Of a DNA stretch of 64,000 nt, positions 9,055 through 18,234 are shown one piece after another (the stretch's first letter is position 1; each line of letters begins with the position of its first letter). Made by a program: the position numbers and the translations under genes. Source of the stretch: Rhodocyclaceae bacterium (GTDB lineage Bacteria; Pseudomonadota; Gammaproteobacteria; Burkholderiales; Rhodocyclaceae); NCBI GenBank assembly GCA_030824275.1, contig JAVBXY010000017.1, positions 1 to 64,000 of the forward strand, in the 5' to 3' direction. Below the pieces are notes generated by a model. That model was not told the DNA's origin and did not search any database. It worked only from the letters and a program-made list of their open reading frames with translations.

Positions 9055-10032
9055 ATGACTCAACGCGACCTGCTGCTTCTTTCTGCCGGCGAACTGCACC
9101 CAGCGCTTGCCGACGAGCTACGGCGGCGTGGTCTCGAACTGCGCGAACTGGCGAACTGGTCGACCCTGGGCGAGCGCGACCGACAGCGCCTGCTGGGTGG
9201 TTTTGTGTGGTTTTACGGATGCATCCGTTACCCGTTCAGGGTCTGGCGGCAGCGTAAGTTGCTGCATCGTTACCAGGCGCCGATCTTTGCCTGGAACCAG
9301 GACGCGCCCCACTACCTGAATCGTGCGCCATGGCGCCTGAACTGGCTCGACCGGGTTCGCCTGCTGGACATCTATGCCACCCACACGCTGATCGACAAAA
9401 CGCGAAGCTTTGCCGACACGACCTTGTATCTCGCCAATGCAGCGGATACCCGGCGCTACCACCTTCACGGCCAAACGTTGACCAGTTTGCGGGTCAGCGA
9501 CGGCTACGCCTACGACGTCACCTTCTTCGGCGCCATGGACGGGGTCCGCTACAAGGAAATGCTTGCCCGGCAGGAGTTTTTTTCTGCTTTGTCGCCGCGC
9601 TTGGCCGCCCTGGGCCTTCGCTGCCTGTTTCGCGAATCGGCTGGGATGAGTATCGACGAACAAGTCACCCTGATTCAGAAGTCCCGGATTAATCTCAATT
9701 TCGGTGCATCCTGCGAGTATGGTGCAAAGATCGCATCCGGCTTACCAGAACGTTGCTACGGAATTCCTGCCGTCGGTGGGTTTCTTCTCTGCGACAAGCG
9801 TACGCATGCGAGCGACGACTTTATCTTGGGTGAAAACTGGGCAGAGTTCGATGGACTGGACGATTGCGTATCGAAAATCCAGTTCTGGCTGTCGCATTGG
9901 GAGGCCGCGCGAGACGTCGCCGAGCGCTGTCATGCGCATGTGATGTCCAAGCACACCTATGCACAGCGGGCAGAGCAGCTGCACAACGCCCTGCTGGCCT
10001 GGCATAAAGGGCAGAGGGGTTTCCTTGAGTAA
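9055..10032 (+). CDS. CgeB-like glycosyltransferase
   Basis: A 325-residue protein of the CgeB/glycosyl-transferase-group-1-like family. The recognisable part is the C-terminal third: SRINLNFG, then GLPERCYGIPAVGGFLLCD, then an EFDGLDDCVSKIQFWLSH segment, a pattern shared by CgeB-type enzymes. The N-terminal half is specific and not recognised beyond a Rossmann-like beginning (LLLLSAGELHPALADEL). It lies in a run of same-strand glycan genes, so a sugar-transfer role is likely, but the substrate is not known. Confidence 0.7.
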   Translation: MTQRDLLLLSAGELHPALADELRRRGLELRELANWSTLGERDRQRLLGGFVWFYGCIRYPFRVWRQRKLLHRYQAPIFAWNQDAPHYLNRAPWRLNWLDRVRLLDIYATHTLIDKTRSFADTTLYLANAADTRRYHLHGQTLTSLRVSDGYAYDVTFFGAMDGVRYKEMLARQEFFSALSPRLAALGLRCLFRESAGMSIDEQVTLIQKSRINLNFGASCEYGAKIASGLPERCYGIPAVGGFLLCDKRTHASDDFILGENWAEFDGLDDCVSKIQFWLSHWEAARDVAERCHAHVMSKHTYAQRAEQLHNALLAWHKGQRGFLE

Positions 10033-10045
10033 GGACACGGTACCG

Positions 10046-10789
10046 ATGAAATTGGATGAAACGCAGATCGACAAGTACGCGTCGTACTTAGAGTGGAAGC
10101 GTTGGAATGCGGAAAATTTTGGCCAGAACAATGCGGAGGAGCGGGCCTATTTCGCCAAGCTGCTTGCCCTGGCGGGCACCATGCCCGGCAGGCAGGTATG
10201 CGAGATTGGGTTTGGCAACGGAGCCCTTCTCGCCTACCTGGCGGCAGAGGGCTACCGGACGTTTGGCGTCGAGTTGCAGGACGAATTGGTTCAGCGCGCA
10301 AACAGTCATGGCGCAGTCGCCGTGACCGGCATTGATCAGTTCCCGGACGATCTGCGCTTCGATTTCGTCTTTCTGATTGATGTGATCGAGCACATCGATC
10401 AGGCAAAGATTGCCGAATTTCTCGAATCGATCAAGGCGCGACTTAAGCCTGAGGGCAAAATCATCGCCCGTTTTCCCAATGGCGACAGCCCGTTCGGCCT
10501 GAAGAATCAGAATGGCGACATTACCCACGTCACGGTGATTGGTTCTAAGAAGCTTAGCTACTTTGCACGGCGCGCAGGACTCGATGTTGTGTATCTAGGC
10601 TCCGAGCCGCTGCCAGTGGTTGGCGGCAGCTTCAGTAAGCAAGTGAAGAAGGCGGTCTCGATTCCGCTTCGCTATATCGTACGAAAGATTTCCACCACGT
10701 TTCTGACGCTTCCGATGGACAAGAGCTTCTTTTCGCAGAATCTGGTCGCCGTGTTGGCAAACCCCGCTGTGACAAACAATGCAAGTTGA
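10046..10789 (+). CDS. Class I SAM-dependent methyltransferase (glycan locus)
   Basis: A 247-residue Methyltransf_23-type enzyme. The SAM loop is VCEIGFGNGALLAYLAAEGY, followed by the acidic GVEL, and the motif DVIEHID marks the active-site side. The chosen ATG at 10046 has an AAGGA ribosome site 10 bases upstream; a TTG at 10025 would be earlier. The C-terminal region (RYIVRKISTTFLTLP) is basic and amphipathic and may touch the membrane. It sits between glycosyltransferase and ligase genes and overlaps the ligase start by 11 bases. The substrate is unknown. Confidence 0.82.
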   Translation: MKLDETQIDKYASYLEWKRWNAENFGQNNAEERAYFAKLLALAGTMPGRQVCEIGFGNGALLAYLAAEGYRTFGVELQDELVQRANSHGAVAVTGIDQFPDDLRFDFVFLIDVIEHIDQAKIAEFLESIKARLKPEGKIIARFPNGDSPFGLKNQNGDITHVTVIGSKKLSYFARRAGLDVVYLGSEPLPVVGGSFSKQVKKAVSIPLRYIVRKISTTFLTLPMDKSFFSQNLVAVLANPAVTNNAS

Positions 10790-12137
10790 CGAGATAACCT
10801 CAGACCAAACCGTCCCATCGCGACCTGACGGAATCCAGCGAAGACACGGCACCGGCCTCGCCGTGTCCTGTGCCGGCTTGACCGGATACATTGTGTTTCA
10901 CCCTATTCCGGGAACTGGTGCCGTGCGTAGCCTGTTTCTGATGCTGATGATTGGTGGCTTAGTTACTAATATCTGGTTCGCACATCCAAAGCTCAAGTGG
11001 CCGCCGTTTGACCTGGTCGGGAAGTCTCTTTTGCTATTGACCACCTGGCTGACATTTCAATCTGCCTTTTTGTCCGTAGACGGACCAGGTACCCTTCAAA
11101 CCTTTATTGGCGAGTGGTCGAAGAATTTGCTGCTTGCCGCCATCGGCATTATGCTGGCCCGCGCAGCATTGTTTGCCCACAAAGAGCAATGGGTGTCTAT
11201 TGCAATATTTTGTGGATATTTTTCCCATGTATTCGGCACATTTGGCTATCAAGCATGGTATTTATTGAGCAGTGGTCATTTCCACTTGGGCATGGGCTTG
11301 TTGGGTAACTACGGCTATGTCTCTCCCTTTCTCGATGCCACGCTCGCCATGGCATTTGCCGATGCCGCTAGTCGGATTTGTTTCAACCGCCCGATCTTGC
11401 CATTCTCTTTGCGTAAGCTGCTTGCAGTATTTCTTTTTTCACTATTGGCGTTACTGGTTCTTGCATCTAAGGCGAGCCTGCTCAACGCGCTTCTGCTGCT
11501 AGGCGTATTTGCAATTGTGGTCACAGTCCATTTACATCGTTATCGTCGGCGACTCATTGCTTTTTCGCTAGTGACAGTAGTTGGACTGGCAGCCATGGGT
11601 GCCCTCGTGCAAGGGCGCTGGAGTGGTGCTCTTGAATCAATTCGCTATGGTCAGGATGTAAAAAGTCATACCACCTGGATGGGCAACGGAACGTCATTGC
11701 CCCAACAAATTGACGAATCGTTTTACTTACGCGCGGCCTGGGGTACTGTTGGCTTGCAAGGCTTGGCTGAACATCCGCTGGGGCGGGGCTACGGGTCAAA
11801 TGCATTTGGCCGCTACCTCGCAGAGAAATATGGTATTCAGGGCGCCGTCAGTAGTCATAGTGGCTGGCTCGATTTCGCACTAGCCAATGGCATTCCCGGA
11901 TTAATTTTGTTGTTAGCGTTCAGTGCTACCTTATGCCACCGGGGTTGGAAGTCCTTTGTTGAAGATACTGGAACTGCTGGATTAGCACTCGCTTTTCTAA
12001 CCGTTGCATATCTTTCCCGCTGCCTGATAGATGGTCAAATAACGGCTTCGAAGTTGATGGCATTCGCCTTAGTTTCCGGAGTCTTGTGGGGCCTTAGCCG
12101 AAACGCTGATCCTTTCAGTGAATCTCGTCCAGCTTGA
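10779..12137 (+). CDS. O-antigen ligase/polymerase family membrane protein
   Basis: A 452-residue integral membrane protein with about ten hydrophobic helices. It has the Wzy_C/O-antigen ligase feature of a large periplasmic loop near the C-terminal third: RGYGSNAFGRYLAEKYG followed by SSHSGWLDFALANGIPGLI, where the conserved histidine and glycines sit. Such proteins join undecaprenyl-linked glycan to lipid A-core (WaaL) or polymerise repeat units (Wzy); the sequence alone does not separate the two. Its start overlaps the preceding methyltransferase and its end overlaps the next GT gene by 20 bases, showing a tight operon. Codon use is more AT-rich than polA. Confidence 0.82.
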   Translation: MQVDEITSDQTVPSRPDGIQRRHGTGLAVSCAGLTGYIVFHPIPGTGAVRSLFLMLMIGGLVTNIWFAHPKLKWPPFDLVGKSLLLLTTWLTFQSAFLSVDGPGTLQTFIGEWSKNLLLAAIGIMLARAALFAHKEQWVSIAIFCGYFSHVFGTFGYQAWYLLSSGHFHLGMGLLGNYGYVSPFLDATLAMAFADAASRICFNRPILPFSLRKLLAVFLFSLLALLVLASKASLLNALLLLGVFAIVVTVHLHRYRRRLIAFSLVTVVGLAAMGALVQGRWSGALESIRYGQDVKSHTTWMGNGTSLPQQIDESFYLRAAWGTVGLQGLAEHPLGRGYGSNAFGRYLAEKYGIQGAVSSHSGWLDFALANGIPGLILLLAFSATLCHRGWKSFVEDTGTAGLALAFLTVAYLSRCLIDGQITASKLMAFALVSGVLWGLSRNADPFSESRPA

Positions 12138-13245
12138 TTTGCAAACTCAGCAAGGAGGAGCGGAGACATACGCCGCCTTCTGCTGTCGCGCACTTGCAGC
12201 CCTAGGTATCAAAACCCGCCTCCTGGTTCATCCGCAGGCGCACTTCTGGTCACAATTGGATCTAGGTACTGATACTGAATGCATAGCGGTATCCGACCCG
12301 GCCGAGGAATTGATGTGTCCACGCAATATTCCCTCGTGGTTTCTGATCCACAGCCCAATACCCCTGCATCTCAGGCCAAGCGTTGCGGGCTGCTTCACAA
12401 CTGCATTCGCCCACATGCCGGTTCAGGGGCGAAATCCGGGAAAAGCTTTTGGCGGCTATGGACTCATTCTTCCTGTGTCGGAATGGGTTCGCAAAGGCCT
12501 TCTCGATCATGGTTTACCGGTTTGGCGGGAACCGCTATACGGCGTTGCTGACCTGCCCGCCCAAAGCGTCGATGGCTGCATCGTCCAGCATAGCCGCTAC
12601 GCCTGGGACCGGCGTAAGGGAAGAGACCGCCTGTTCAGCACGATCGAGCCCCTGTACGAACGCTGGCGAACCCGAGCCACCTTTACGCGACGACCGGGGG
12701 TCACCCTTGGGATCGTGTCGCGCTTGACGCCGATCAAGCAGTTTCCGCGCATGTTCAGCATTCTCGCCCCGATTCTGGCGCGCCACCCACAGGTCAAGCT
12801 AGAAATTTTCGGTAATGGTGGCTATGCGTCTGTGCGTGATCTCGAAAAGGCGCTGATGCCATGTGCCGGCCAGGTCCGTTTCTGGGGTGTGCAAAGTGAC
12901 GTTGCCAGCGTCTATCGACAACTGGATTTTTTGCTGACCGGCCTACCTGAAAAAGAGGCGCTCGGTCTCAATATCATTGAAGCCCAGGCTTGCGGCACCC
13001 CGGTGCTCGCCATTGACGCCCCTCCATTCACGGAAACTATCCTGGAAGGACGCACGGGCCATTTTTTCAAGGATCCGCGCAAGGATAAAGGCGCCGACTT
13101 TGAGCGATTGCTCCACGCGCTGATTTCACGTCCGGAAAAGCTGCGGCCCGAACTAGAGTCGGCTCAGCTTTCTCGTTTTTCCTTTGCTGCCTTCGTCGAG
13201 CGCCTGAAGCCTGTCGTTGCCGAAGTCCAGACACGCCTAGGCTGA
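12118..13245 (+). CDS. Glycosyltransferase family 4
   Basis: A 375-residue glycosyltransferase with a GTG start. The N-terminal QGGAETYAAF loop and the C-terminal LGIVSRLTPIKQFPRM, VKLEIFGNGGY and KEALGLNIIEAQACGTPVLA segments mark a GT-B fold GT4 enzyme. It starts inside the ligase gene (20-base overlap) and converges with the following methyltransferase, overlapping its 3' end by 9 bases. Probably the last gene of the rightward glycan operon. Donor and acceptor sugars are unknown. Confidence 0.82.
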   Translation: MNLVQLDLQTQQGGAETYAAFCCRALAALGIKTRLLVHPQAHFWSQLDLGTDTECIAVSDPAEELMCPRNIPSWFLIHSPIPLHLRPSVAGCFTTAFAHMPVQGRNPGKAFGGYGLILPVSEWVRKGLLDHGLPVWREPLYGVADLPAQSVDGCIVQHSRYAWDRRKGRDRLFSTIEPLYERWRTRATFTRRPGVTLGIVSRLTPIKQFPRMFSILAPILARHPQVKLEIFGNGGYASVRDLEKALMPCAGQVRFWGVQSDVASVYRQLDFLLTGLPEKEALGLNIIEAQACGTPVLAIDAPPFTETILEGRTGHFFKDPRKDKGADFERLLHALISRPEKLRPELESAQLSRFSFAAFVERLKPVVAEVQTRLG

Positions 13246-14244
13246 ATACAACCCTGTCGGCGTCGGGATTGGACTTAGAAAGAAACACGCGGTATCACCA
13301 TCGCGATAAATATTGAGCTCCGACGCAAGCTGCGCAAAGCAATCCCATTCTTGTTGCGTGAACGCCTTCGGTCCCTTGCCTGGCGCATAGGGTTTCTGGT
13401 TCTTAAAAGGGATACCCCGCAGGTACAACTCACTGCCGTAGAACTGCAATCGTGACGAGTCGTAGGTCACGTCGATAACATCGAAGCCAGTCTGCTGTGC
13501 CAACAGGTGCATGCTACGCACCGTGTGCAGAAACAAGTGGCGTGGCGCATCCCAAGCTACCCAGTGAATGCCATACTTTCGTCGCGCATAGGAGTCGGCT
13601 ACCGGCACACGCAGTAGTAGCGTTCCTGAATTGCTAAGTATTGTGCGCAATTCCAGCAACACCTGGCGCGGGTCTGGCATGTGCTCGAAGGAATGGTTAA
13701 GCATAATGAAATCAAACCGTCGGTCAAGATCGCCGATCCGGCGCTTCAATATTTTCAGCCCGTATCCGTAATCCGTGTCGTGCTCCAGAAACGGATCAAC
13801 ACCAAGAAGGTCTGAAAACCCGTCCCGCTGCATTTGTCGCAACAGGCTGCCAGAACCACAACCGACATCCAGTATTGCCGAGTCGAGACGGACACCAGCG
13901 CGACTCAGCCAATCGAAGTGCTCAGCACGATGCTTTGACAGCCGAGCCATCAAACTACCAACCGCATCTCTTTCGCCAAGCAGCGCTCGCGTACGTTTCT
14001 TGCGCAACTTTAGTAACCAAGGCGGATAATTCTTTTCTTTGGGTACCTTATATGAGTAATAGTCTCCAGCGTAATAGCGGCCGAGGTCGGTTGGTGTGTC
14101 CGTTATCTGCAAGCACGCGCAATAATCGCATTCGAGGTACTCGAATTTCTCTTCAGTACCGAACATCATTTCTCGCGGATAGCGCAAGCGATTCCCTTGA
14201 TGGTTGCCGCAGACGTAACAAGCCTTTGTTTGATGACCACTCAT
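13237..14244 (-). CDS. Zinc-ribbon class I methyltransferase
   Basis: A 335-residue protein with an N-terminal CxxC...CxxC zinc ribbon (CYVCG and CDYCAC), followed by a SAM methyltransferase domain with ILDVGCGSGSLLRQMQRDGF, LGVDPF and NHSFEHMPDP. This architecture resembles sugar C-methyltransferase-like proteins found in deoxysugar and O-antigen loci, although the C-terminal domain of true NDP-sugar C-methyltransferases is absent. It heads towards the opposing glycosyltransferase gene, and its start overlaps the upstream methyltransferase stop by 4 bases. Confidence 0.8.
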   Translation of the reverse strand: MSGHQTKACYVCGNHQGNRLRYPREMMFGTEEKFEYLECDYCACLQITDTPTDLGRYYAGDYYSYKVPKEKNYPPWLLKLRKKRTRALLGERDAVGSLMARLSKHRAEHFDWLSRAGVRLDSAILDVGCGSGSLLRQMQRDGFSDLLGVDPFLEHDTDYGYGLKILKRRIGDLDRRFDFIMLNHSFEHMPDPRQVLLELRTILSNSGTLLLRVPVADSYARRKYGIHWVAWDAPRHLFLHTVRSMHLLAQQTGFDVIDVTYDSSRLQFYGSELYLRGIPFKNQKPYAPGKGPKAFTQQEWDCFAQLASELNIYRDGDTACFFLSPIPTPTGLYSA

Positions 14245-14804
14245 GTACCGGCCTCATCAACTGAACTCAATATCCCGACCGTATCGCTCTTGATGACCTT
14301 GAGTCGAAACCGAAGCGTGCTGGCACGGAAAATAAAGGATAACCGCGATTCCCACCACTTTGGGCTAATGGAAAACGCCAAGCGCCCTATCAATCCGAAA
14401 ACTCCACCAGGAAAGCTAAGGCGACGCATATCCACCTTGAAGCCGCCGCCCGTGTAATGCACTACAGCATCGCGGCTGAAATGATCCATCGAGAAATATG
14501 ACAAATGATGGACGTGCGTTGGGTCATTCCACGACGAAATGCTGGAATAGTGCGGTGTAATTACTGTGACCTCTGCACCATATCTGCAGATGCGATGCAC
14601 CTCTCTCATCAGGCCCGGAATATCGGCAACATGCTCGATCAGATTGTCGGCCCAAACCGCATCCACACTAGAGTCGGCAAAAGGCAAAGGACTAGTGACA
14701 TCTGCAACCAGGTCAACTGCAGCGCAAGGAAATCGGTCGATCCCGAGAAAGCCTTCCTTTCTTTTGTTACCGCATCCGAGATTGAGTCTGATTGTCTTTT
14801 CCAT
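14241..14804 (-). CDS. Small class I SAM-dependent methyltransferase
   Basis: A 187-residue methyltransferase beginning MEKTIRLNLGCGNKRKEGFLG, with the SAM loop at the very N-terminus, then ADNLIEHVADIPGLMREVHRI. The ending is basic. Short enzymes of this shape are common in polysaccharide loci. It overlaps the next gene by ATGA and follows a GT9 gene on the same strand after 12 bases, so it is part of the leftward operon running from 18165 to 13237. The methyl acceptor is not known. Confidence 0.8.
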   Translation of the reverse strand: MEKTIRLNLGCGNKRKEGFLGIDRFPCAAVDLVADVTSPLPFADSSVDAVWADNLIEHVADIPGLMREVHRICRYGAEVTVITPHYSSISSWNDPTHVHHLSYFSMDHFSRDAVVHYTGGGFKVDMRRLSFPGGVFGLIGRLAFSISPKWWESRLSFIFRASTLRFRLKVIKSDTVGILSSVDEAGT

Positions 14805-14816
14805 ACCTATTACCGT

Positions 14817-15941
14817 TCAAACATTCGGTTGGTGACTACCATCCAGCAAGGAACAGGCTGCAACGCAAACAGCCTGAAATTGCTCCTCCGGGCTATCCAG
14901 TCTCTCAGTTGCCGGTGGTCCACTCCAGTCTTTAGCCCACGGCATCTGACGCTTAAATACTTTGCCGTCACGGCGATCCCGAAAATTTTGGACAACCACA
15001 CCGGATATCTTTGCATTTGAAAAAAAACGCCCCCTACCGACCAATGCCTCCCCACCTGGACCATAAAGACAAACCGTCGGACATCCGTTTAGCTTTGCCA
15101 TGTGAACAATGCCTGTGTCGGCACTTATCAAGAGTGCTGCCCTTTTTAAAAAATTCCACAGCTGCAAAAGGTCAAGGCGGCCAGAGGTATCGGAATGGCA
15201 GCCAGCGGGATCTATGTCGCGAGTGATTGCTTCCTCGCCTGGGCCGGCACTCCAAAAAATTTCATAACCAGTTTCACCAAGACGGTCGGCCAGCTTGCGC
15301 CATAACTCAGGGGGCCAGCGCCGATTTGGCGAGCTCGAACCGACATGCAAAATCACGTAAGGACGATCAGATATGGCTGGAATATCGTTAGAAGATGGCA
15401 CTGTCCAATCACCTTCTCGATAGTGCAATCCATGATCTGGCCCAGCCAATTCCGCAAATGCATCGTAGATGGTTCCTAGACGGACAGGCAGAGGGACTAA
15501 TTGATCGCAGATGGCATTCTTCCAAGCAGGGCGATCACCATCAATGGCGACTATCCAATGTGATCTGAAAGCGCGCGCTGCTATCGCATTTCTATTTTCG
15601 CCAGGAACCATTGCAAGATCAAATGGGCCTTGGCGGCGCAGTCTCGAAAGGGTGTTCGGGTCGTCAATATCAAAAGCCAATGCCGTCACTCCGTAAGGCC
15701 GTAAAGTGAACAATGGCAAAAACTTTGACTGAACTGCAATGAAAATCTGGGCATCTGGATAATGATGACGCAAAGCCGCAAACAACGGCGCAAGCATCAA
15801 GGTATCACCCAGCAGAAATCGACTGATAACTAGTATCTGCTTCGGGTTGCTCAGTTTTCTCCGTTCCCCGGATATTATCGATCCGATAGCGTAAATCAGC
15901 ATCCACGTGCGCGATATCAGGCGTGCGGTCTTGATATTCAT
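14817..15941 (-). CDS. Glycosyltransferase family 9 (heptosyltransferase-like)
   Basis: A 374-residue GT9 enzyme. The opening KQILVISRFLLGDTLMLAPL is the acceptor-side Rossmann strand and GD loop; VILHVGSSSPNRRWPPELWRKL and LISADTGIVHMAKLNGCPTV form the ADP-sugar binding domain. An N-terminal hydrophobic stretch (WMLIYAIGSIISG) may anchor it at the membrane. The role is inferred to be sugar addition to the LPS core. The start overlaps the upstream GT4 stop by 4 bases. Confidence 0.82.
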   Translation of the reverse strand: MNIKTARLISRTWMLIYAIGSIISGERRKLSNPKQILVISRFLLGDTLMLAPLFAALRHHYPDAQIFIAVQSKFLPLFTLRPYGVTALAFDIDDPNTLSRLRRQGPFDLAMVPGENRNAIAARAFRSHWIVAIDGDRPAWKNAICDQLVPLPVRLGTIYDAFAELAGPDHGLHYREGDWTVPSSNDIPAISDRPYVILHVGSSSPNRRWPPELWRKLADRLGETGYEIFWSAGPGEEAITRDIDPAGCHSDTSGRLDLLQLWNFLKRAALLISADTGIVHMAKLNGCPTVCLYGPGGEALVGRGRFFSNAKISGVVVQNFRDRRDGKVFKRQMPWAKDWSGPPATERLDSPEEQFQAVCVAACSLLDGSHQPNV

Positions 15942-17068
15942 GAAAGCGCACCTTGCGATCCATCTATCAGCGACTGATACAGAGCACTGAGTCTAGCGGC
16001 CATAGCATCAAGGCTCAGGTGCTCAACGCTGCTACGTGCTGCTACGCGCATCTGCGTCACCTGCGTAACAAGCTCATCGAGTGCCACCGTTAGCACCTTG
16101 GCATTACCTGCCGGGACAATGCGACCTGTTTGCTCTGAAATCACTTCGGCGGCACCGCAATCCGATGTGGTTACGGTCGGCAAGCCGCTCGCAAGTGCCT
16201 CCAGCACCGCGTTGGGAAATGGATCATAGAGCGTGGGCAGTGCGAACACATCGGCGGCACCAAAGAATGGTCGCACATCCTGCTGCCCGCCAAAAAACCG
16301 GATCCGCTGTTCAATACCAAGCTGCCGAGCCAGTCTTTCCATGACGGATTGCTTCTTGTCGCGACCGACTACCCAGAGCTGGGCATCTGCAATTGACATG
16401 CATGCAAATGCATTCATGAGTGTGGGCAGACCTTTGCGTTCAAAGCCTGATCCGACAAATAGAACCACCTTAGTCTCGTCACCCGTGCTGAATTTCTTAC
16501 GTATGTTCTCTCGGTAAATCTCACGCAGACCCGGATGAAAATTCTGTAAGTCCACTCCATTGTAGATGACGTGCAGCTTCTCACTGGCAACACCAAAGCG
16601 CCGCATGATGTCGTTTCGGACCATGTACGAATTGCAGATTACGGCCCTCAAATCCAAGTGCCGAAACATCGCAGATTCGGCGGCAAGTGTGTAACGATGC
16701 CAAGGGGAAGCCCATGTCGTAACGCACGCTAGCCTACTGCGCGCAGCATCCCGGAGCTCAAGCCACGTCGCATGTACGCCATCACCAGCGCGATATATGT
16801 GACAACCGGGAATTCTTTCATGACTCTGTACAAGATCAAAACGTCTCTCACGAATGATTCGCTGAACGGCGTGGGCGAATCCGGCATCTCGCCAGGTGCG
16901 TCCAATGAAAAATGGATTGACGCACAAACCCTTGGTATCGCCCTGCCAGCTTCTGGCTATAAGCGATACATCGATCAACTGGGCGCGCAAGGCACCAAGT
17001 GCACGCTCGACGAAGCGTTCAGCACCACCGAAAGGGGTATACGCTTGACGCACAATTGCAATTTTCAA
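15938..17068 (-). CDS. Glycosyltransferase family 4
   Basis: A 376-residue GT4 enzyme that starts MKIAIVRQAYTPFGGAERFV, the usual glycine-rich acceptor loop. Its donor domain has VVLFVGSGFERKGLPTLMNA, LWVVGRD and the segment DPFPNAVLEALASGLPTVTT. It resembles the WaaG-type core glucosyltransferases in overall layout, with HVIYNGVDLQNF in the hinge, but the exact sugar is not certain. It is translationally coupled on both sides (4-base overlaps) within the leftward core operon. Confidence 0.84.
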   Translation of the reverse strand: MKIAIVRQAYTPFGGAERFVERALGALRAQLIDVSLIARSWQGDTKGLCVNPFFIGRTWRDAGFAHAVQRIIRERRFDLVQSHERIPGCHIYRAGDGVHATWLELRDAARSRLACVTTWASPWHRYTLAAESAMFRHLDLRAVICNSYMVRNDIMRRFGVASEKLHVIYNGVDLQNFHPGLREIYRENIRKKFSTGDETKVVLFVGSGFERKGLPTLMNAFACMSIADAQLWVVGRDKKQSVMERLARQLGIEQRIRFFGGQQDVRPFFGAADVFALPTLYDPFPNAVLEALASGLPTVTTSDCGAAEVISEQTGRIVPAGNAKVLTVALDELVTQVTQMRVAARSSVEHLSLDAMAARLSALYQSLIDGSQGALS

Positions 17069-18165
17069 TATAGCTCCTCACAGGCCGTCCATACCTGTTT
17101 TACCGGTAGATTGATTAGGCAATCACTGATCTTGCTATCATTGCATCCGGCACGACCACAGGGTCGGCAAGCGTAGGCGGAAGATGAAACGACGCGATGT
17201 TCAACTCCGGGGTGACACCAAGGCCCCCATTCGCGTTCACCCGACGGACCGAAAATTGCCACAACGGGGATATTCATTGCTGCCGCAATATGCATCGGCG
17301 CACTGTCGACGCCGACAAATAGCCTAGCTCGCTGGGTTAAGGCCGCTAGTTCCTTGAGGGATAGTTGTCCGGCTAAGTTGACGGTTTCGAATTTTGTGGT
17401 CGCAAGAACCTTGGCAATGAAATCTAGCTCCCTTGGGTCGGGTGCGGCCGTAAGAACTACCGACATTCCCTTCTCGGCAAATCTATCGCACAAGGCAGCT
17501 ACATTTTCTGCTGGCCAGCACTTAAAGCTCCATCGAGATGTCGGGTGAATATGTACAAACTTCCCCGAAACAAGTCCCTGATCCGCCAATAGTAACGAAA
17601 TTCTGACTTCAGCCTCCATGCCAGGGACCATGACAACTCTCAAGTCAAGCTGAGCAGGATGCAGCCCCAAGGTCCGCAAGCTATCAAGGTTAGTATCTAC
17701 GGTGTGCCGATCACCATGCGCCTGAGCAGGATAAAGATGGGTAAAGCTCGCATCCCAAAATCTCTCTCCATGATGGCCTGCACGTCGCGGCGCCACCGAC
17801 CAGCGCGGCCGCAGCAATCGGGTCAGCCAGGCGCCCCGGGTATGCACCGACAAATGCACGACGAGGTCGTATTTCCTTGCCCGCAGCTGCGACAGCAGGC
17901 GCCATTCGGCGGCGGCCTGGGCTGCGACACCTTGTTTCTTCCAGTTGCGGTCGATCAGGAACAGTCGCGACAGGGCCGGGTGGCCTTCCAGCATCGGCGC
18001 CGTGTCGGCATAGACCAGGGCATCCACTTCGCAGTCGGGCGCTGCCCGTTTCAGGCTCGACAGCACCGGTGCGGTCAGCAGCACATCGCCGTGGTGGCGC
18101 AGCTTGATGACGAGGGCGCGGCGGACTCCATTTGCCGCGAAGGGGACTTTAAACATGGGCCGCAT
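17065..18165 (-). CDS. Putative lipopolysaccharide heptosyltransferase III (WaaQ-like)
   Basis: A GT9 enzyme of about 366 residues most like RfaQ/WaaQ (TIGR02201): RRALVIKLRHHGDVLLTAPVL at the N-terminus, VHIHPTSRWSFKCWP in the middle and FVGVDSAPMHIAAAMNIPVV with IFGPSGEREWGPW near the end. WaaQ adds a branching heptose to heptose II of the inner core. The start is uncertain between ATG at 18165 and ATG at 18156; neither has a clear ribosome site. It is the first gene of the leftward core operon and is divergent from the SNF2 helicase gene 69 bases away. Confidence 0.85.
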   Translation of the reverse strand: MRPMFKVPFAANGVRRALVIKLRHHGDVLLTAPVLSSLKRAAPDCEVDALVYADTAPMLEGHPALSRLFLIDRNWKKQGVAAQAAAEWRLLSQLRARKYDLVVHLSVHTRGAWLTRLLRPRWSVAPRRAGHHGERFWDASFTHLYPAQAHGDRHTVDTNLDSLRTLGLHPAQLDLRVVMVPGMEAEVRISLLLADQGLVSGKFVHIHPTSRWSFKCWPAENVAALCDRFAEKGMSVVLTAAPDPRELDFIAKVLATTKFETVNLAGQLSLKELAALTQRARLFVGVDSAPMHIAAAMNIPVVAIFGPSGEREWGPWCHPGVEHRVVSSSAYACRPCGRAGCNDSKISDCLINLPVKQVWTACEELY

Positions 18166-18234
18166 TGTGCCAGAGCCGACCGCAATGCCCGCCCTTGTGG
18201 GAAAATCGCGGGTTCCGCCCATTCACGGCCCCCG

